Shown: positions 19,079-31,743, numbered from the stretch's first letter. The stretch is 64,000 nucleotides of DNA from Strongylocentrotus purpuratus (GCF_000002235.5 NW_022145606.1:17562254-17626253); one strand, 5' to 3'. Translations and numbers: made by a program. Notes: generated from the letters alone by a model not told the origin.

Positions 19079-21813
19079 TGGGCAGGTCCAAGCTATTTGA
19101 TTTGTGACGTACGGGACATTCAGAGACTTTAAACAAGAAATAGCAATGGATGAAATTATTTAAATGGCTATCTTTTGGTATGAGTCTGTGGCTATTATGG
19201 GCTAGTTCATTTGTGGAAAGTTTTGGTTCTGACCAATTCATAAATTTTTTTTTAATGTAATTAATGTGCTGCGTGACGTACGGGACCAGAGAATTTCTGA
19301 CTTTTTCAAAAATAAGTTTATCGTAAAAGTTCTCTGAATTTATTAAGTTATGAGATTTATGGTAATGATATCTTAATTCATTATGGAATCAAGCATTAAT
19401 CACAACTATTACCATATTTTTCTGACCTTCCGTTGTTATGTAATATACCAAAACATAAATGTGTGTATGTGACGTACGGGACACGTGACGTACGGGACAA
19501 CTTTTCCCTATGGGAAAATGCATTGAAATGAAGAATTTTCGTCAAAATTTGTTAAATGTGAACAATTTTAACTTAAATCAGTGACAATTAGAGTGTTTTA
19601 GAACCCAATTAGATCCTCTGACCCTCACTTAATATCCTCTGTGTTAATTTATGAGGTAAATCAACACAAATATTACTTTAATAAAGAAAACAAATTGAAT
19701 TACATTCATACACACTATATTACCGGTACCATTTTTATTCCATTTACCCATCTATCATGTGCAGTCATGCTTCTTTTCTCATTTCTTTCATCCATTCCAT
19801 TCAACATTCCTAAATGTTTTTAAATAATGATTAATGAAGAAGATGAACTTGAACTTGAAAACTTTTGTTTAAACTTGTTTAGAACACAGGGGCACACTCG
19901 GCACATCATATTTTGTCAAAGAACATTTCTTATGCTCTAAGTGTTTGTGAACGAAGATACAATACCAATATGAAGTCTTTTCTTCATAGCTTGGTTGAAT
20001 TACTTGATAGTAATATCATAGAGTTTTGAAGGAATTCAAAGATAATGCTGAACATATTGTGTTTTTTTTAATCTTTTTGTCACTGATTAGAACATGTATA
20101 TGTTGCTGTCATATTCAAGAATTTTGATGTACATTAATGTACATGATTGTGAAAGATGAGATACAAAAACATAAATCGGGAATGTCTTTCATATCCTTAA
20201 AGACATCTTATTAACACCACCAGATATAAGAAATTAAAACTCTAAAGGTTTTTGTGACCTTTTCCACAATTCAAATGATTAAAGAGAAGGTTGAGTTCTG
20301 GGAAGAGGTGAAAAATAATTTGTGAGCATTACTCATTATTATTATGCAAGTGTGGAAGAACATCAGTTAAGACATGTTCCCTCAAAAGCTTGGCTCTTCA
20401 AATGCCTTCATATTCTAAATATGCATGTAACATCGTAAAAATCGGGGGGCCGGCTTTTTACGCCACGTGTTCGTGTAGTTCCATATACATCTTTCTGTGC
20501 AAGTGTTTGTATTTTTACCAAGACTTGGCCACATTTCTTATCATTTTGATGATTCCAGAACCTTGCAATACAAACACATTCTTATATGCTAGATGATCAA
20601 CCTGTTCTGGTCGGTTCCACACCGTTTCTTTCACAATGCAATCGCATGACCAGAACTCAACTTCATCTTTAAAGCGTAAATCAACAAAAATACATGGGTG
20701 TAAAAGTGATGAAAATCTTAAGTGGGTGAGAGTGTGAAATACTCTAAAAGGCTATCCTTCCTTAAAACTTAAGTCATGATTTAGTTTTTAGGAGATCAGA
20801 ATTCCTGAGCTGGCTCCATAACATGTACAGGGTATGCTGTAATCCTTTACCATCATATCTGACATTTAAATAGAATATTTTAAAAAAACACTCACATGGA
20901 GAGCTTGATACCATGTGCTATTCTAATACCTGCAGCATCTATGATTTGTAAAAGCCAGCTTCTGGTGCATCTACTACCATATAATTTCATTAGACTCATT
21001 CCAGGAACTAGTACACTATTATGATTTACATATTTAGCATCCTACCAATGTTGGGGAGATCAACTGGCAAAATATCAAAGTTGATAATACCAGGGTCTGG
21101 CTTGAAGACTAATTACATCAAATTCAGTACAAACAAGTAAATTCCTAGAAGGGACCCAGTTGGAATGTTCATATATCCCTGTATACAACAAGTTTCCTAA
21201 CACAATATATATTCTCCTTTTGGTCATTTCCTTTTTCACATCTTGCATTGGTTTTATATGGGGTTGTCCCGTACGTCACACACTTGTCCCGTACGTCACA
21301 TTTCTTAATTTGATTATGTAATCAACACCGAATTTTTGTAATTTTTGTTAAACCTATTTTTTGTTAGGTATTCATCTAAATTAGAACTTCCTAGAATACC
21401 TTTCAAAAAAAAAAATATTTTCATAATTAAAATTAAACAAATTAATGTCAAATTGTGACGTACGGGACATCACACTTTGGAACCTACCTCATTTGCATAA
21501 TTAATTAATTTTTAAAGTTTTTATATTTTTTTCCTATTTTCTAGCATGATGGTCTACTTGTCCTGAGATATTTAATTTTAAACAAATAATTCATATGAGA
21601 TACAAAAATAAAAATGTAATGTCCCGTACGTCACGCTAATTAATAATAATCAAAGTTCGTGACCTTGGCATTCTTCGTATTTTGATATTTTTTTATATTT
21701 TTTATCAGATTCATAAAATTCATAGTTTCAGCTTTAAAATGATTTATAGTTTGTTAAATATATATAAAGATGAAATTTGACCCCCAGAGGGGACAATAGC
21801 TTGGACCTGCCCT
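19079..21813. mobile_element. About 2.7-kb element with inverted GGGCAGGTCCAAGCTATT ends and eight CRE-like 15-mers
   Basis: GGGCAGGTCCAAGCTATT at 19080 is inverted at the right end (about 21795-21813). GTGACGTACGGGACA occurs at 19104, 19469, 19485 and 21455 (plus), with one-base variant GTGACGTACGGGACC at 19273, and inverted at 21265, 21285 and 21620. The two arms are otherwise not similar. The middle carries a family-2 MITE (20279-20672). No transposase ORF is seen, so this is non-autonomous or a relic. Confidence 0.65.
20279..20672 (+). mobile_element. Family 2 MITE, copy a
   Basis: Starts TTAAAGAGAAGGTTGAGTTC and ends with the reverse complement of TTTAAAGATGAAGTTGAGTT. The body (ACATGTTCCCT, GGCTCTTCAAATGCCTTC, TACCAAGACTTGGCC) recurs at 22278-22626 and, inverted, at 34351-34736. 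Confidence 0.85.
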
Positions 21814-22277
21814 AATAAGAGAAAAATGAAAAACTCATCACTAGGTCCCCAGGAAAGAAACATCCATAATTGGAAAATATTTGTAAACTGGTCTATTTTG
21901 TGTGGAAATAGATAACTCCAGGAAATAAATGCCTTTATTAAGAACCGAAGATGTGTTCTGATTCCTGATTGTCCTCAATTCTCATTGAATAGTTTCAGAG
22001 CACGTTGAACTTCTGCGGTCGGTCGTGATACCCAGTCCAAGTCCCAGTACTGCCACGCATTCCATTCAATTATCATCACCGCCGCCGTGTGGGAAATATC
22101 TGTGGAATGTTGTTAAACCATTCAAATCATCTCTATGGTATGATGAACATGAATAATCTACACTACACTGTACCACTCTCAACCACAATAGTTGGTTTAC
22201 AGTTTTACACAAAACCCTTAGACCTACAATGTAAAATAAGGCTTGTGGTGTTAAACTTCAGAGAGTTTTTCTTGTAG

Positions 22278-22626
22278 TTAAAGAGAAGGTTGAGTTCTAG
22301 GAAGAGGTGAAAAATGATTTGTGAGCGTTATCATTCTTAAATGCAAGTGTGGAAGAACATCAGATACGACATGTTCCCTGAAAAGCATGGCTCTTCAAAT
22401 GCCTTCATATTCTAAATATGTCATGTAACATCGTAAAACTCAAGGGTAGGATTTTTATGCCACGTGTTCGTGTAGTCCCCTATACATCTTTCTGTGTACA
22501 GTGTTTGTAACTTTACCAAGACTTGGCCAAATTTCTTATCATTTTGATGATTCCAGAACCTTGCAATACATCCACATCGTTTCTTTCACAATGCGATCAC
22601 ATGACCAGAACTCAACTTCATCTTTA
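22278..22626 (+). mobile_element. Family 2 MITE, copy b
   Basis: Same ends and body as copy a in the same orientation, about 2 kb away. Shorter by some 45 bp near the right end. Confidence 0.85.
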
Positions 22627-23528
22627 AGGCCTGTGTAAATATGTTCGATCATGGTTCTAACACTTGTACATATGTACTGTACAATGTACATGTACATGTG
22701 ATCTTTATATGCCTAGTTATAAATAGACTTCATTTAGTTGGTGCATGGTTCCTTGCTCGAATTTCTCTGCCATGAAGACACAATTAATTTTGAGGTTTCG
22801 TCAGGCTACGCTTATAAATACTGCGTAATATACTAGTACTGGTAGTTTAAAACTTTGATCACTTTTTGTTTTAATTTGTGTGTGAACTCTTGACAATATG
22901 TTGTTTCACATGATCGTCTAGATGAAGGTTTCACTTGTAGCGTTTTAAAGAAATTTAAACTATGACGAGGCTGTGTGAACATGGCTTAGGACCATGAATA
23001 TCCCACAATATCTCGACCACAATACTAGCTGGCCTGGTTCCCTCATTTATTCCTCATGCTACTGTAAGCCAGAGACATGAACAATACCAGTCGTTGTACA
23101 CATTATTAAAAGTTTTCAAAGCAAGTTGAAACCCACTTGACACAAATATGCAAGTCGTAAATCATAATAACCCACCTTTTTGTAATTGTTTTTTACAATG
23201 TTTTAGAATTCGTCACCCCAGAAATTGTTTAATGCTTCATAAGTTGATGCCTTTGTTGGTGTACAAGTAAGTGGAACCAATGAAATGTTTCACTGCGTGT
23301 ATTGTATTGAGCTGTATTCATTGATATTGGTAAGCGCGTCATTGCATGAAGTGAAAAGCAAGTCTTTGTGGAAATATTTCACATGGCTTATGAAATACAT
23401 GAACATGAATATAAAATAACAAATGTTATGAAGTTATGAACCATATCATTATCAATCCCTTCACACTTTCTGAATGAAAAAAAAAGGGAAATTTATTTGG
23501 GTGATTTTATTATTGTTAGACTGTAGGA
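22627..23528. other. Intergenic, no gene recognised
   Basis: AT-rich with GTACATGTAC-type simple sequence near 22675. Confidence 0.55.
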
Positions 23529-24649
23529 TTAAAGGTAATACAAAGTTTTGGTATGGCGTCATGAATTTGCTTCAAATGCAAATGCGATTCTAAAATGTTC
23601 AGTGATCGTTGTCGCGGTTAAAATCGAGTCTGAAGTGATGAAATTGTAAATAATAAACTCTTTATGTTGCTATAAAACATTGTTTCTTGACTACAATCGA
23701 CCGATTAGCTATTACCGTTTGGAATTTATATATCACAACTACATATTCTGAAATTTTCATGGTCGCAGCTACAGTGTACATGTACCATCGAATGGCAGTA
23801 GGCGCTATTTGAAATTTATCAAAATGTACCGGGAGCACCGGTAAATTTTTATATTCCATTTTTCTCGAAAGCAGAAGTATTTTAGGGGCTAAAATTTTTT
23901 TTAGTGCTTAAGCTACAGTCCCATATACGTCGCGGACCATCCCGGACCCCATCCGGGGTGATCCGGGATTCGGTCCGTGTTGACACCGTGTTGGCACCGG
24001 GGTGGTCCTGGATGGTCCTGGATGGTCCTGGACAATAGTTTGATCCGGGGTGATCCGTGTAGCCACCGTGCTGGGTCCGGGGTCATCCGTAGTGGCGCCG
24101 GGGCGGTCCGTGTTGATCCGTGGCAGTCCGGGAGTGAGTTATTGACCCCGGATCACCCCGGCGCCCCTACGGATGATCCCGGACCCAGCACCGTGGCGAC
24201 ACGTGTTGGCACCGGGGCGTTCCGGGATGATCCGTGTTTGCACCGGGATGGTCCGGTGTCATCCGTGTTGGCACCGTGTTGGCACCGGGGTGGTCCGGGA
24301 CGGTCCGTGGCGGCTCCGTGCTGGGTCTGGAATGATCTGTACTGCTGCCGGGGCTATGCCCGGACGGTCCGGGGCGGTCCGTAGTGGTACCGTGTTGGGT
24401 CCGAGGAGACGGTCGGCGGTTGCGATTTTTTTAACAAAACATCCCGGACCATCCCGGATCAACCCAGACCATGGTCCAGGATGGTCCGGAGTGGTCCGTG
24501 CTCGTCCGTGCTGGTCCGGCTTTATATGGGACTGGGGCTTTAGAATACTGTACACGTACATCCACAGGGGCATCCAAATATATCAAAATTGTAAAGAATC
24601 ACTGTCCAGCCAATTTTCAAAATTTACCAAAACTTTGTAATACCTTTAA
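23529..24649. mobile_element. Family 1 repeat, copy B, split by a GC-rich insertion
   Basis: Left part 23529-23909 and right part 24541-24649 are collinear with copy A (2137-2652). The break lies in the AGTGCTTA / TACATCCACAGGGGC region. Confidence 0.85.
23910..24540. mobile_element. GC-rich GGTCCG-repeat element nested in family 1 copy B
   Basis: Ends AGCTACAGTCCCATATA and AAGCCCCAGTCCCATATA are inverted. The inside is a dense array of short degenerate units (GGTCCGGG, GATCCGTG, TTGGCACCG) in both orientations, strikingly GC-rich against its AT-rich host. Four long overlapping ORFs on both strands are by-products of low stop-codon density. Confidence 0.8.
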
Positions 24650-24703
24650 CAAAGCTGAATAAATCTCACCACCCAAATTTCACAATACTATGGTACTGGC
24701 ATT

Positions 24704-25096
24704 AAAGTGACTCTGTAACATTGCCTCAACCAAAATCCTGGATTTAGCTCATTTTTCAATCTTAATTATAAACCTCGAAGTCAGTCAGGAATCCCATGGC
24801 TTTTACAAGCTCGTCGCCTGTCTGATTATCAAGATAATTGTGATTGGAAATCAAAATTTCATTTTTCGTTTTCCTAACGGCATTTATAATACTACAGTCT
24901 ATGGTGGAAAATGACTGATGAAATAACTAGGTCACTCAATTTTTTAAATACTTTTTTGAGGCACTTCATGATCATTTTGAAGTGCAATTTTGTTAGGGCT
25001 TCAATATTACACCATATCACAGATACTGATTAAACACGGAGGGCCATGCATCTCAGATTTAACATTGTTAAACAATGCCTTTATTAAAGGTAAACT
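24704..25096 (-). repeat. Inverted partner of the repeat at 18430-18818
   Basis: See the partner. Shared order of AAATCC, GTCTGATTATCAAGATAA and CATCTCAGATTTAACATTG on the opposite strand. Confidence 0.75.
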
Positions 25097-25657
25097 GCCT
25101 AATACTGTACAAGTACTACAGGTTTCCATAGGCCTACATGTATGATGTATACTTTGTGTTCTTCTGAATCACACTTACATGTACATGTACCAGAAGATTG
25201 GCACGTAATGTAGTGTACATGTGTACAATCTTTAAATTGGTTTGAATGCAAAGGTTTCACTGTTCTGTAAATGGTACTCAGTATTTAATCTCTTTTATGT
25301 GGTCCTAATATCTATTGAGTTAGCACACAGTCCTATTTGCTAAACGGACTAGTCTAACCTTTCAATTCCAGGACTACAGATTGTCAGTACTTGACAGATA
25401 TTTTAATGTGGTCTTCTTTTTATTACATGTAGGAAGGTGCGTGTACACTGTATGTACATGTTACAGTTTAGGGTTTGGTGTAAAAATGTCAGGCCATCAA
25501 AGGGATACATGTACATGTAGGCCTTTACAACTGAAAACAGTGAAGTTTGATTGTTTGATGTGCCAAGTTTAGACCAAGAGCTCATGCAACCAGACTATAC
25601 TTGCTAACAAACCCAGCCCTTATGTACTGTACTTCTTACTGTACATGTTGATTCCCT

Positions 25658-25677
25658 CCCCCCCCCCCCCCCCCCCC
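25658..25677. repeat. Poly-C run
   Basis: About 20 consecutive C bases. Confidence 0.9.
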
Positions 25678-25901
25678 TCAATCAGCTAAAACGGTATTCA
25701 TGTACACATGCATGTAGATACTTCAGTCCGATTTGATGAAAGAAAATACACTTAAAAAAAAAAATAATGGCATCATTTTCGTTTTGTTTTGATGCTGAAT
25801 ATTTAAATGGATCAGTAGGCACATTGTACATGTGTGCATTTGGTATAGTATGGTGTATTTTTCCCCCCTTAAATTTTTTGAAGTTTGTGCATATAATGTA
25901 G

Positions 25902-26091
25902 CAGGGCTTGAATTAATCCAAGGCCACCAAGGCCATGGTCGTGGATGCCCCTTTGATTGGCCTCAATGCCCCTCTCATTGGCCTTGGAGATTTGTTGTGC
26001 CCTTTCCAATTCTTCCTATTTGTTCTGCAATATAGGAATGTGCCCTACAGAAAAGTGGCCTTGCCCTAAAAATATTGAAATATAAGGCTTG
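25902..26091. mobile_element. 190-bp MITE with CAGGGCTTG end and ATGTAG target duplication
   Basis: Begins CAGGGCTTGAATTAATCCAA and ends ATAAGGCTTG. ATGTAG occurs directly before (25896-25901) and after (26092-26097). GGCC-rich ends resemble the larger element at 26994-28778. Confidence 0.65.
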
Positions 26092-27441
26092 ATGTAGACA
26101 GCTAGAGCAACAGCAGACAGCTAAGGATGGTGTAAACTTGTGATAGCCACAGCAGCGCAACTACAGCCACCTGACTGAAGAAGAATGTAGATAAGTTTGC
26201 TCAAATTGTAATGAATCCCAATTTACATGTAACAGTTCAACAATTGTAGCCTTCAAATGGCACAATGAAATGAAAGCACAATTGTTTTGTAATGACCTGG
26301 CTTTCTAGTATGAAGCCAAGTGTCCATCACAGATTGAATGCGATGTATCGGTGTGGACCATTGGTCTGATCGGTCAGGGTTTGTGGTAGAGTCCATTGTG
26401 TTTAGGTGGAGTCTTTCTTAAAACCATAACAATGACAAGAAGAGAAATGCCCTTGTGGGTTTCTATTACCACTTTATACACCTTTAATAGGACAGTAGAT
26501 TCACAAGTAATGGATTCATTGATCACTATTTACATCTACTGATTTGTGCACTGCAGAATACTGCAGAATGTGTGCAGTGCAATTTACACTCCATAATGCT
26601 CATCAAATCTCTAAAAGCTCTACCAGTATGTACATGTAAAAAGCCCTGTAGCCTCCACAACATTACAAACAAATAGTTCCTTTGATTTGTTTCTTTCTGG
26701 TTTCGCTCGATATGTGATCTGCAAATCACCTCTTGATTTCATCAGAATCTGTATTCTTCATTATTTAGTATTCATTCATTCTTTCTTTCTGTACTTTTTT
26801 GAGGTCAGATTTTCTATTAGAAAATGCACCATCCAACCACCATCAAATTTTTTTCTCACCACTAATTCCTCTCTGTCAGGAATAGAAAACCCTCTCCCTT
26901 TCAGTGTGATCACTCAACTGTGACGTCAGCTATAGATACCGGTATGAACTTATGAAGGCGCCGTTTGTGAAATCGCAATATATCAGTCATATCCAGGGCT
27001 TGCCCTTAACTTTTTTTTGAGGTGGCCAGCAGGGCCACTTGGGTAGGAGATCTGGGTGGCCAAATGGATTTTCAGGTGGCCCCACTTTTATGCGTTATTA
27101 AATAATGCAAATGTTTAATAAAAAAATGCATAAATTATACGTGTTAAAAGCAGCATGAGCTGTATTTAATAATGAAACTAGCCTTAGATTAAGCAGCCAG
27201 GAGCAAGGGGCAATTTATTTTTAAAAGTTGCCCCTTGCCCGCGGGGATTTACCAGAGCAAGGGGCAATTTCTTAAGAACCAGGGGCAATTTTCCAAAAAC
27301 AGATGACAACTAATTACACAACTTAAATAAGTGCAAAGTAGTTAATTTCATAATGTGAATAGGGTCTACGATCAATTTAATAACTTTTTAATCTTAACAA
27401 GATCAACAGGAAAGATTGATTAAGAACATCAACTTGCACAG

Positions 27442-27493
27442 TAACTCCAGGAAGCTCCAACACCGGCGCCGGTGTTGGAGCTTCCTGGAGTTA
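27442..27493. repeat. Perfect 52-bp palindrome
   Basis: Two 26-base halves (TAACTCCAGGAAGCTCCAAC... centred on GGCGCC) are exact reverse complements with no spacer, centre at 27467/27468. Confidence 0.97.
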
Positions 27494-28146
27494 ATTAAAG
27501 TAACTAAAAATATTGATGAGCAAATGAATAGACACACAAACCTTCCGCCACACTCTCGGCAGTAGGAGCAAATTTGAAGAAATTATCTTTTTAATTGTTG
27601 TATAACCAAAGAAATAAGAAGAAAATTGACCAAATATTCGTACTAAAAAGTTGCGTAATTCGTAACGTGTGTTCTCGTAACCAAAATCGTACCTCGCACA
27701 CACACTCTCATCATACCACGAATGGTCCGTCGCCCGATCCTAGCGGGCTAGAGTTTGTCAACAAGACCAACGCAGCTTTGGAGAGTCGCAGCGCGCGCAA
27801 TTTTACCGGGACCGGACTCGTGGGAAGCTGGCCGGCTAGCTTTCTGCCACAACAACGCTAGGTCGGCTGCTGGCAAAATGAGAGTAACTATGATCGAGAA
27901 CATCGTAGGTGTTCTTAACTTATCAATAAGAGAATTATTAATTCTATTTAAGATGAAATAATAAACTAGATCTACAAACAAACCTCGACAGATCTCTAAT
28001 GACTATGTGAATGCTTGTTTATTTCTCAATTTCACGATTTGTTTTCTTGATCCTTCGATACATTTGTACGTACACTGTGCGTGCGCCATCGCGACAGCAA
28101 TTTAGCGATCGCATGATCTGAACGTACGTACTATAGTGCGCTAGAT

Positions 28147-28334
28147 AAGGGCGCATTTTCACGAAACACTTGCGCCTTATTAAGCACTAAATACGAAGAT
28201 AGTAGAGAGCTCGTGCGCGGAAAACTGTTCGCAATCGATCCCGAATCACGAACAGTTTGCCGCGCGAGCTCTCTACTAGCTTCGTATTTAGTGATTTTAT
28301 AAGGCGCAAGTGTTTCCGTGAAAATGAGCCCTTT
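28147..28334. mobile_element. 188-bp foldback element with arms of about 85 bp
   Basis: The left arm has GCGCATTTTCACG, ACACTTGCGCCTTAT, CACTAAATACGAAG and GTAGAGAGCTCG; all recur inverted in the right arm. A partial third arm (GCGCATTTTCACGGCAAACA) follows at about 28375. Confidence 0.85.
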
Positions 28335-29127
28335 ACGAATCATTCGTGTATTTTGTCTGTTCTAATAATTTATGGGCGCATTTTCACGGCAAACACTTGC
28401 GCCTTGCCGTCTAGTTTTAGATGATTATGGGCGCAATTGGTGGTTTTATGAGCGCAAATTTGCGCCCTGCGCCCGCTTAATCGAAGGCTTGTTAAGTACC
28501 TACGCGACGGCGTGCATCGTTTTTATAAAGTTAGTATGCGAAACGAAACATTTCCTTGTTTGATAGATCGGATTGCGTCGCTTGGAAAAGCTTGGAAAAA
28601 TAAATGTCGCCTCGGTTTCGGGTAGATCTAAAGGTTAAACAAGTTGTTGATAAATAATTTATATATTACTGTCCAAATATTTGGGTGGCCAGCCGGGCCA
28701 TCTAGTCGGTGATTTCAGGTGGCCCGACAGCGTTTCAGGTGGCCATTGGCACCGGGCCACCGCTAAATTCAAGCCCTGATATCTTCCTACCTATACTGAT
28801 ACTCATTAGCCATAGAAAATTAACCAAATTTGCTTCACACAAACTTGAGGTTAAGGGTCAATATCCAGGTATTAGTGTCCATGTATGCATCATCATCTGC
28901 TTGTAAACACCAACATTTAAAAATGCTCAAAATCATTTCCTAATCATTTTATAGGGTACAGTTAAGGCCATTTTGCGCATTTGAATATTTTATGCTCGTG
29001 TGCATCCATACAGTACATGTACATGCCAACGTGCACAGATCTAAATGCTGTTTTTTCCCCAGGGATGTGATTTTTGATCCCTTAGCAACTTTATCAAAGA
29101 ATTTTGTAGCTTATCTGCAGTTAGTTT

Positions 29128-29303
29128 GGCCAGGAGGGATTAAACCTCTCTGCTTGGTCACTGACATGGGGCTATCTCATTGAATCGGCTCCCAATTAAA
29201 TGGGACCCTGGGGGACCAACTGGCACCAATTTATATAGGCATTGTTTGCTATACAGAGGGCGCAAGTAGCTACAAGGAGTGCAGTGGGGCTTTAAATAAT
29301 GTC
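29128..29303. repeat. Second copy of the 3840-4125 repeat
   Basis: Shares CCAGGAGGGATTA, TGGGGGACCAACTGG, GGCATTGTTTGCTATA and AAGTAGCTA with the first copy. Confidence 0.6.
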
Positions 29304-31735
29304 ATACCTGGGCGTGACAGATACAATTCTGCGGGCACCTAAAATGTGCTAAAATTGTCAAATACGCCTACATGTACACTGTACATGTATGTTTAATTCA
29401 TTGCTGCGCATCACCTACAATCTAATTCATCAGCAGTGACAAATTCCAGTCTAGGTTTTTCAGGATTCCTCAACCCTCTCTCTCTCTCTCACATGGTGCA
29501 CCAGCAAACCTACTGTTGTTAGGTTTGTTTTGTTTTTCAAAAATAACAGAGGAAGAGGGAAAGGAAAAGCAAAAACGGGAGAGGAAAGGAAAGAAGGGGG
29601 ATTTGAAATGTTGTGGAGTATTAAAAAAAAAAAAGGATAGAGGGGGAGGGGGGGGGGGGGCTTGCTGTCTTGCCAATGAGAATAAAGCTTTGTACACGTC
29701 TTATAGGAGGCATTTAGACACTGATAATAGGATGAAGTTATCATGGATTAGACATGAATACATTGTAAAGAATGATGGATGTAGAGACATAACAGGGGGA
29801 GAGAGAGAGAGAGCGAGAGCGAGAGCGATTTGGGCAGGAACCCTTTGTGTTGACCCTGCTATTGCATGATTTATCATGATATATGGCATTTACATTACCG
29901 GTGAATTAATAAGATTTCTTTCATAAACTTTACATGTCTTTGTTTGGACAATGCCCAACGATCAGACAAACTATAAAATGCTACATGTCAGAAACTTGTT
30001 AATTCTGTCGTAAAAAGTATAGATCCAGGGAGATTGGGAAGAGAAGGGGCTTACGCATTTTAACATGTGTATGTTTTAAAAAAGGCAGGGCTCCAAACTA
30101 ACTGTTTTTTCCACAGTAGGTCTGGACTGCTGCAACTTACAATTGCACATGTGTGTATGCATCAGCACAAAATGACAGAAGTGCATGGGGTTCCTTTAGT
30201 ACACTGTACATGTTTCAATGAGAAACCATTTTCAAGGGAAACAAAAATTGTGGTCTTTGTAGACAGGTGGTCACTAAAGCAGGTTTGAGTGGAGTATACA
30301 TGTACACTATGGCCTGAATTCACAAAGGAGGTTTAACATATTACCCATGGTTTAAAAATTAGCGCAAATAATATAATATGATAATGATAAGCGCTAATAT
30401 GAGACCTCTGACTGTGTCACGCTTATTTTGTACTAATTTTAGACCATGGGTTTATATACAATGTACATGTACTGTAATTTTTAAATGAAGATTAAAACCT
30501 CCTTTCTGAATTCGGGCCACTGTGTTTACAATAGAAGATGAAGAAAGAACACAAGAGAAACATATGTAGAGAGGAGAAAGACCGGGAATTTTTATTTTCA
30601 GAGTTGAATGAATTGCTTTGGCTTCCCAAGAAGTCCAAGTAAATCCTCTTAACAGTGGAGGGTTGAGTGAATTGTCATTATTCATTGAGTTTCTAGTTCT
30701 ATGATTGTAAACAAAAATGGTGATTTGGAAGGGGCCTAAAGATGGGTAACTCAGAAAGACAGTACAGTTGATAAATGCTACCAGGGTTTGTATATCTATC
30801 GTGCCTATCAAACTACATATGTACTAAACGTGTCTTGGCATGCTATGAAGTTGTCAAGAATGAAATGAAAAAATGCATAGAATGTAATCTAATCTAATGT
30901 GCAGGTCTGATGATGTGAATCATATCTAAAAGATTATTTAGAATAGAATATGAAGTCAGGAGGACATGCTTGTTGTAATTCAGAGAATAGCTTATTGAAG
31001 AAACAAAGAAAAGCAGCTTTTAGAAATAGCAAAGATAGAGCAGGGCGAAAGAATATTAAGAAAGTAGGCAGAAGAATATTTTGTTCAGAAGTAGATAAAT
31101 GTTGTTTTTTTGATAGCATTTACTAATTAGAACGGTTTGGAAAAAAGTTAAATCAAAGACGTAATGCACATGTATAGTAGGCTTCAGCCTGATACGGTAC
31201 ATGTACATTTAGTACAATAGATTCACTAATTTCATTCAAGTTGTTTGAAAATTTAAATAAAAATGTTCTGATATGTTAAAAAGTAGTACATGACTACATG
31301 TACATGTACTACATTGTACATGTACATGTAAGTCTGGTCAGCAGGTAGTCATCTTTTAGTCATTGCTTTTCATTCTGGGTAAATATTTTTGAGAGGTGTC
31401 TTTCTAAAACGTACTGTACCTTCCCATGAAATGCTAGCCTTTGATCCACAATAGATCAGTACTGACTCACTTCGGTTTATGTTTGTATGTTAAGTCTTCC
31501 TCAGCAGTGCTTGAATATGGAGTAGTGTTGAATTGAAAGGGGAAGAGAGTGGGGAAATACACTGTAGGCTCTATCTTGTATAAACTATGATTTAGAATAA
31601 CAATTGAACAATTGATAATAAGTTTGATGTTTGTTAAAGTCAGTCTAATTCTAGTCTGATAGCTCAGACTCCGATTTTATAAGGTATCGGTGTCTGGAGT
31701 GTACTGTAGCTTCAATATGTTCAACAATAATATGT
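29304..31735. other. Intergenic, no gene recognised
   Basis: Contains short G runs (29640-29660), CT/GA simple sequence at 29475-29492 and 29800-29826, and a fragment at 30195-30290 related to the element at 44941 (GTTTCAATGAGAAACCATTTTC). Confidence 0.55.
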
Positions 31736-31743
31736 GTAAGGAG

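Larger units (their letters stand above)
26994..28778. mobile_element. 1.8-kb element with CAGGGCTTG ends, CpG-rich inside
   Basis: CAGGGCTTG at 26994 and inverted CAAGCCCTG ending 28778 are flanked by ATATC on both sides (26989-26993, 28779-28783), a plausible target duplication. Subterminal GGTGGCC motifs occur at both ends. Inside are a 52-bp perfect palindrome, a CpG-rich stretch (27640-28610) and a nested foldback. No transposase recognised. Confidence 0.6.

Noticed and set aside
23977..24640. Overlapping long ORFs on both strands (up to 155 codons)
   Set aside because: They lie in a GC-rich repeat array with few stop codons; peptides are Gly/Pro/Arg/Trp repeats of the DNA unit.
27755..27961. 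Possible first exon with GCAAAATGAGAG in the CpG-rich payload
   Set aside because: No convincing donor and it lies inside a mobile element; no link to a downstream exon.
30452..30811. 119-codon minus-strand ORF with YNHRTRNS, faintly like a LINE polymerase C-terminus
   Set aside because: Only one short motif fits; the rest does not follow the pattern seen at 1514-1777.
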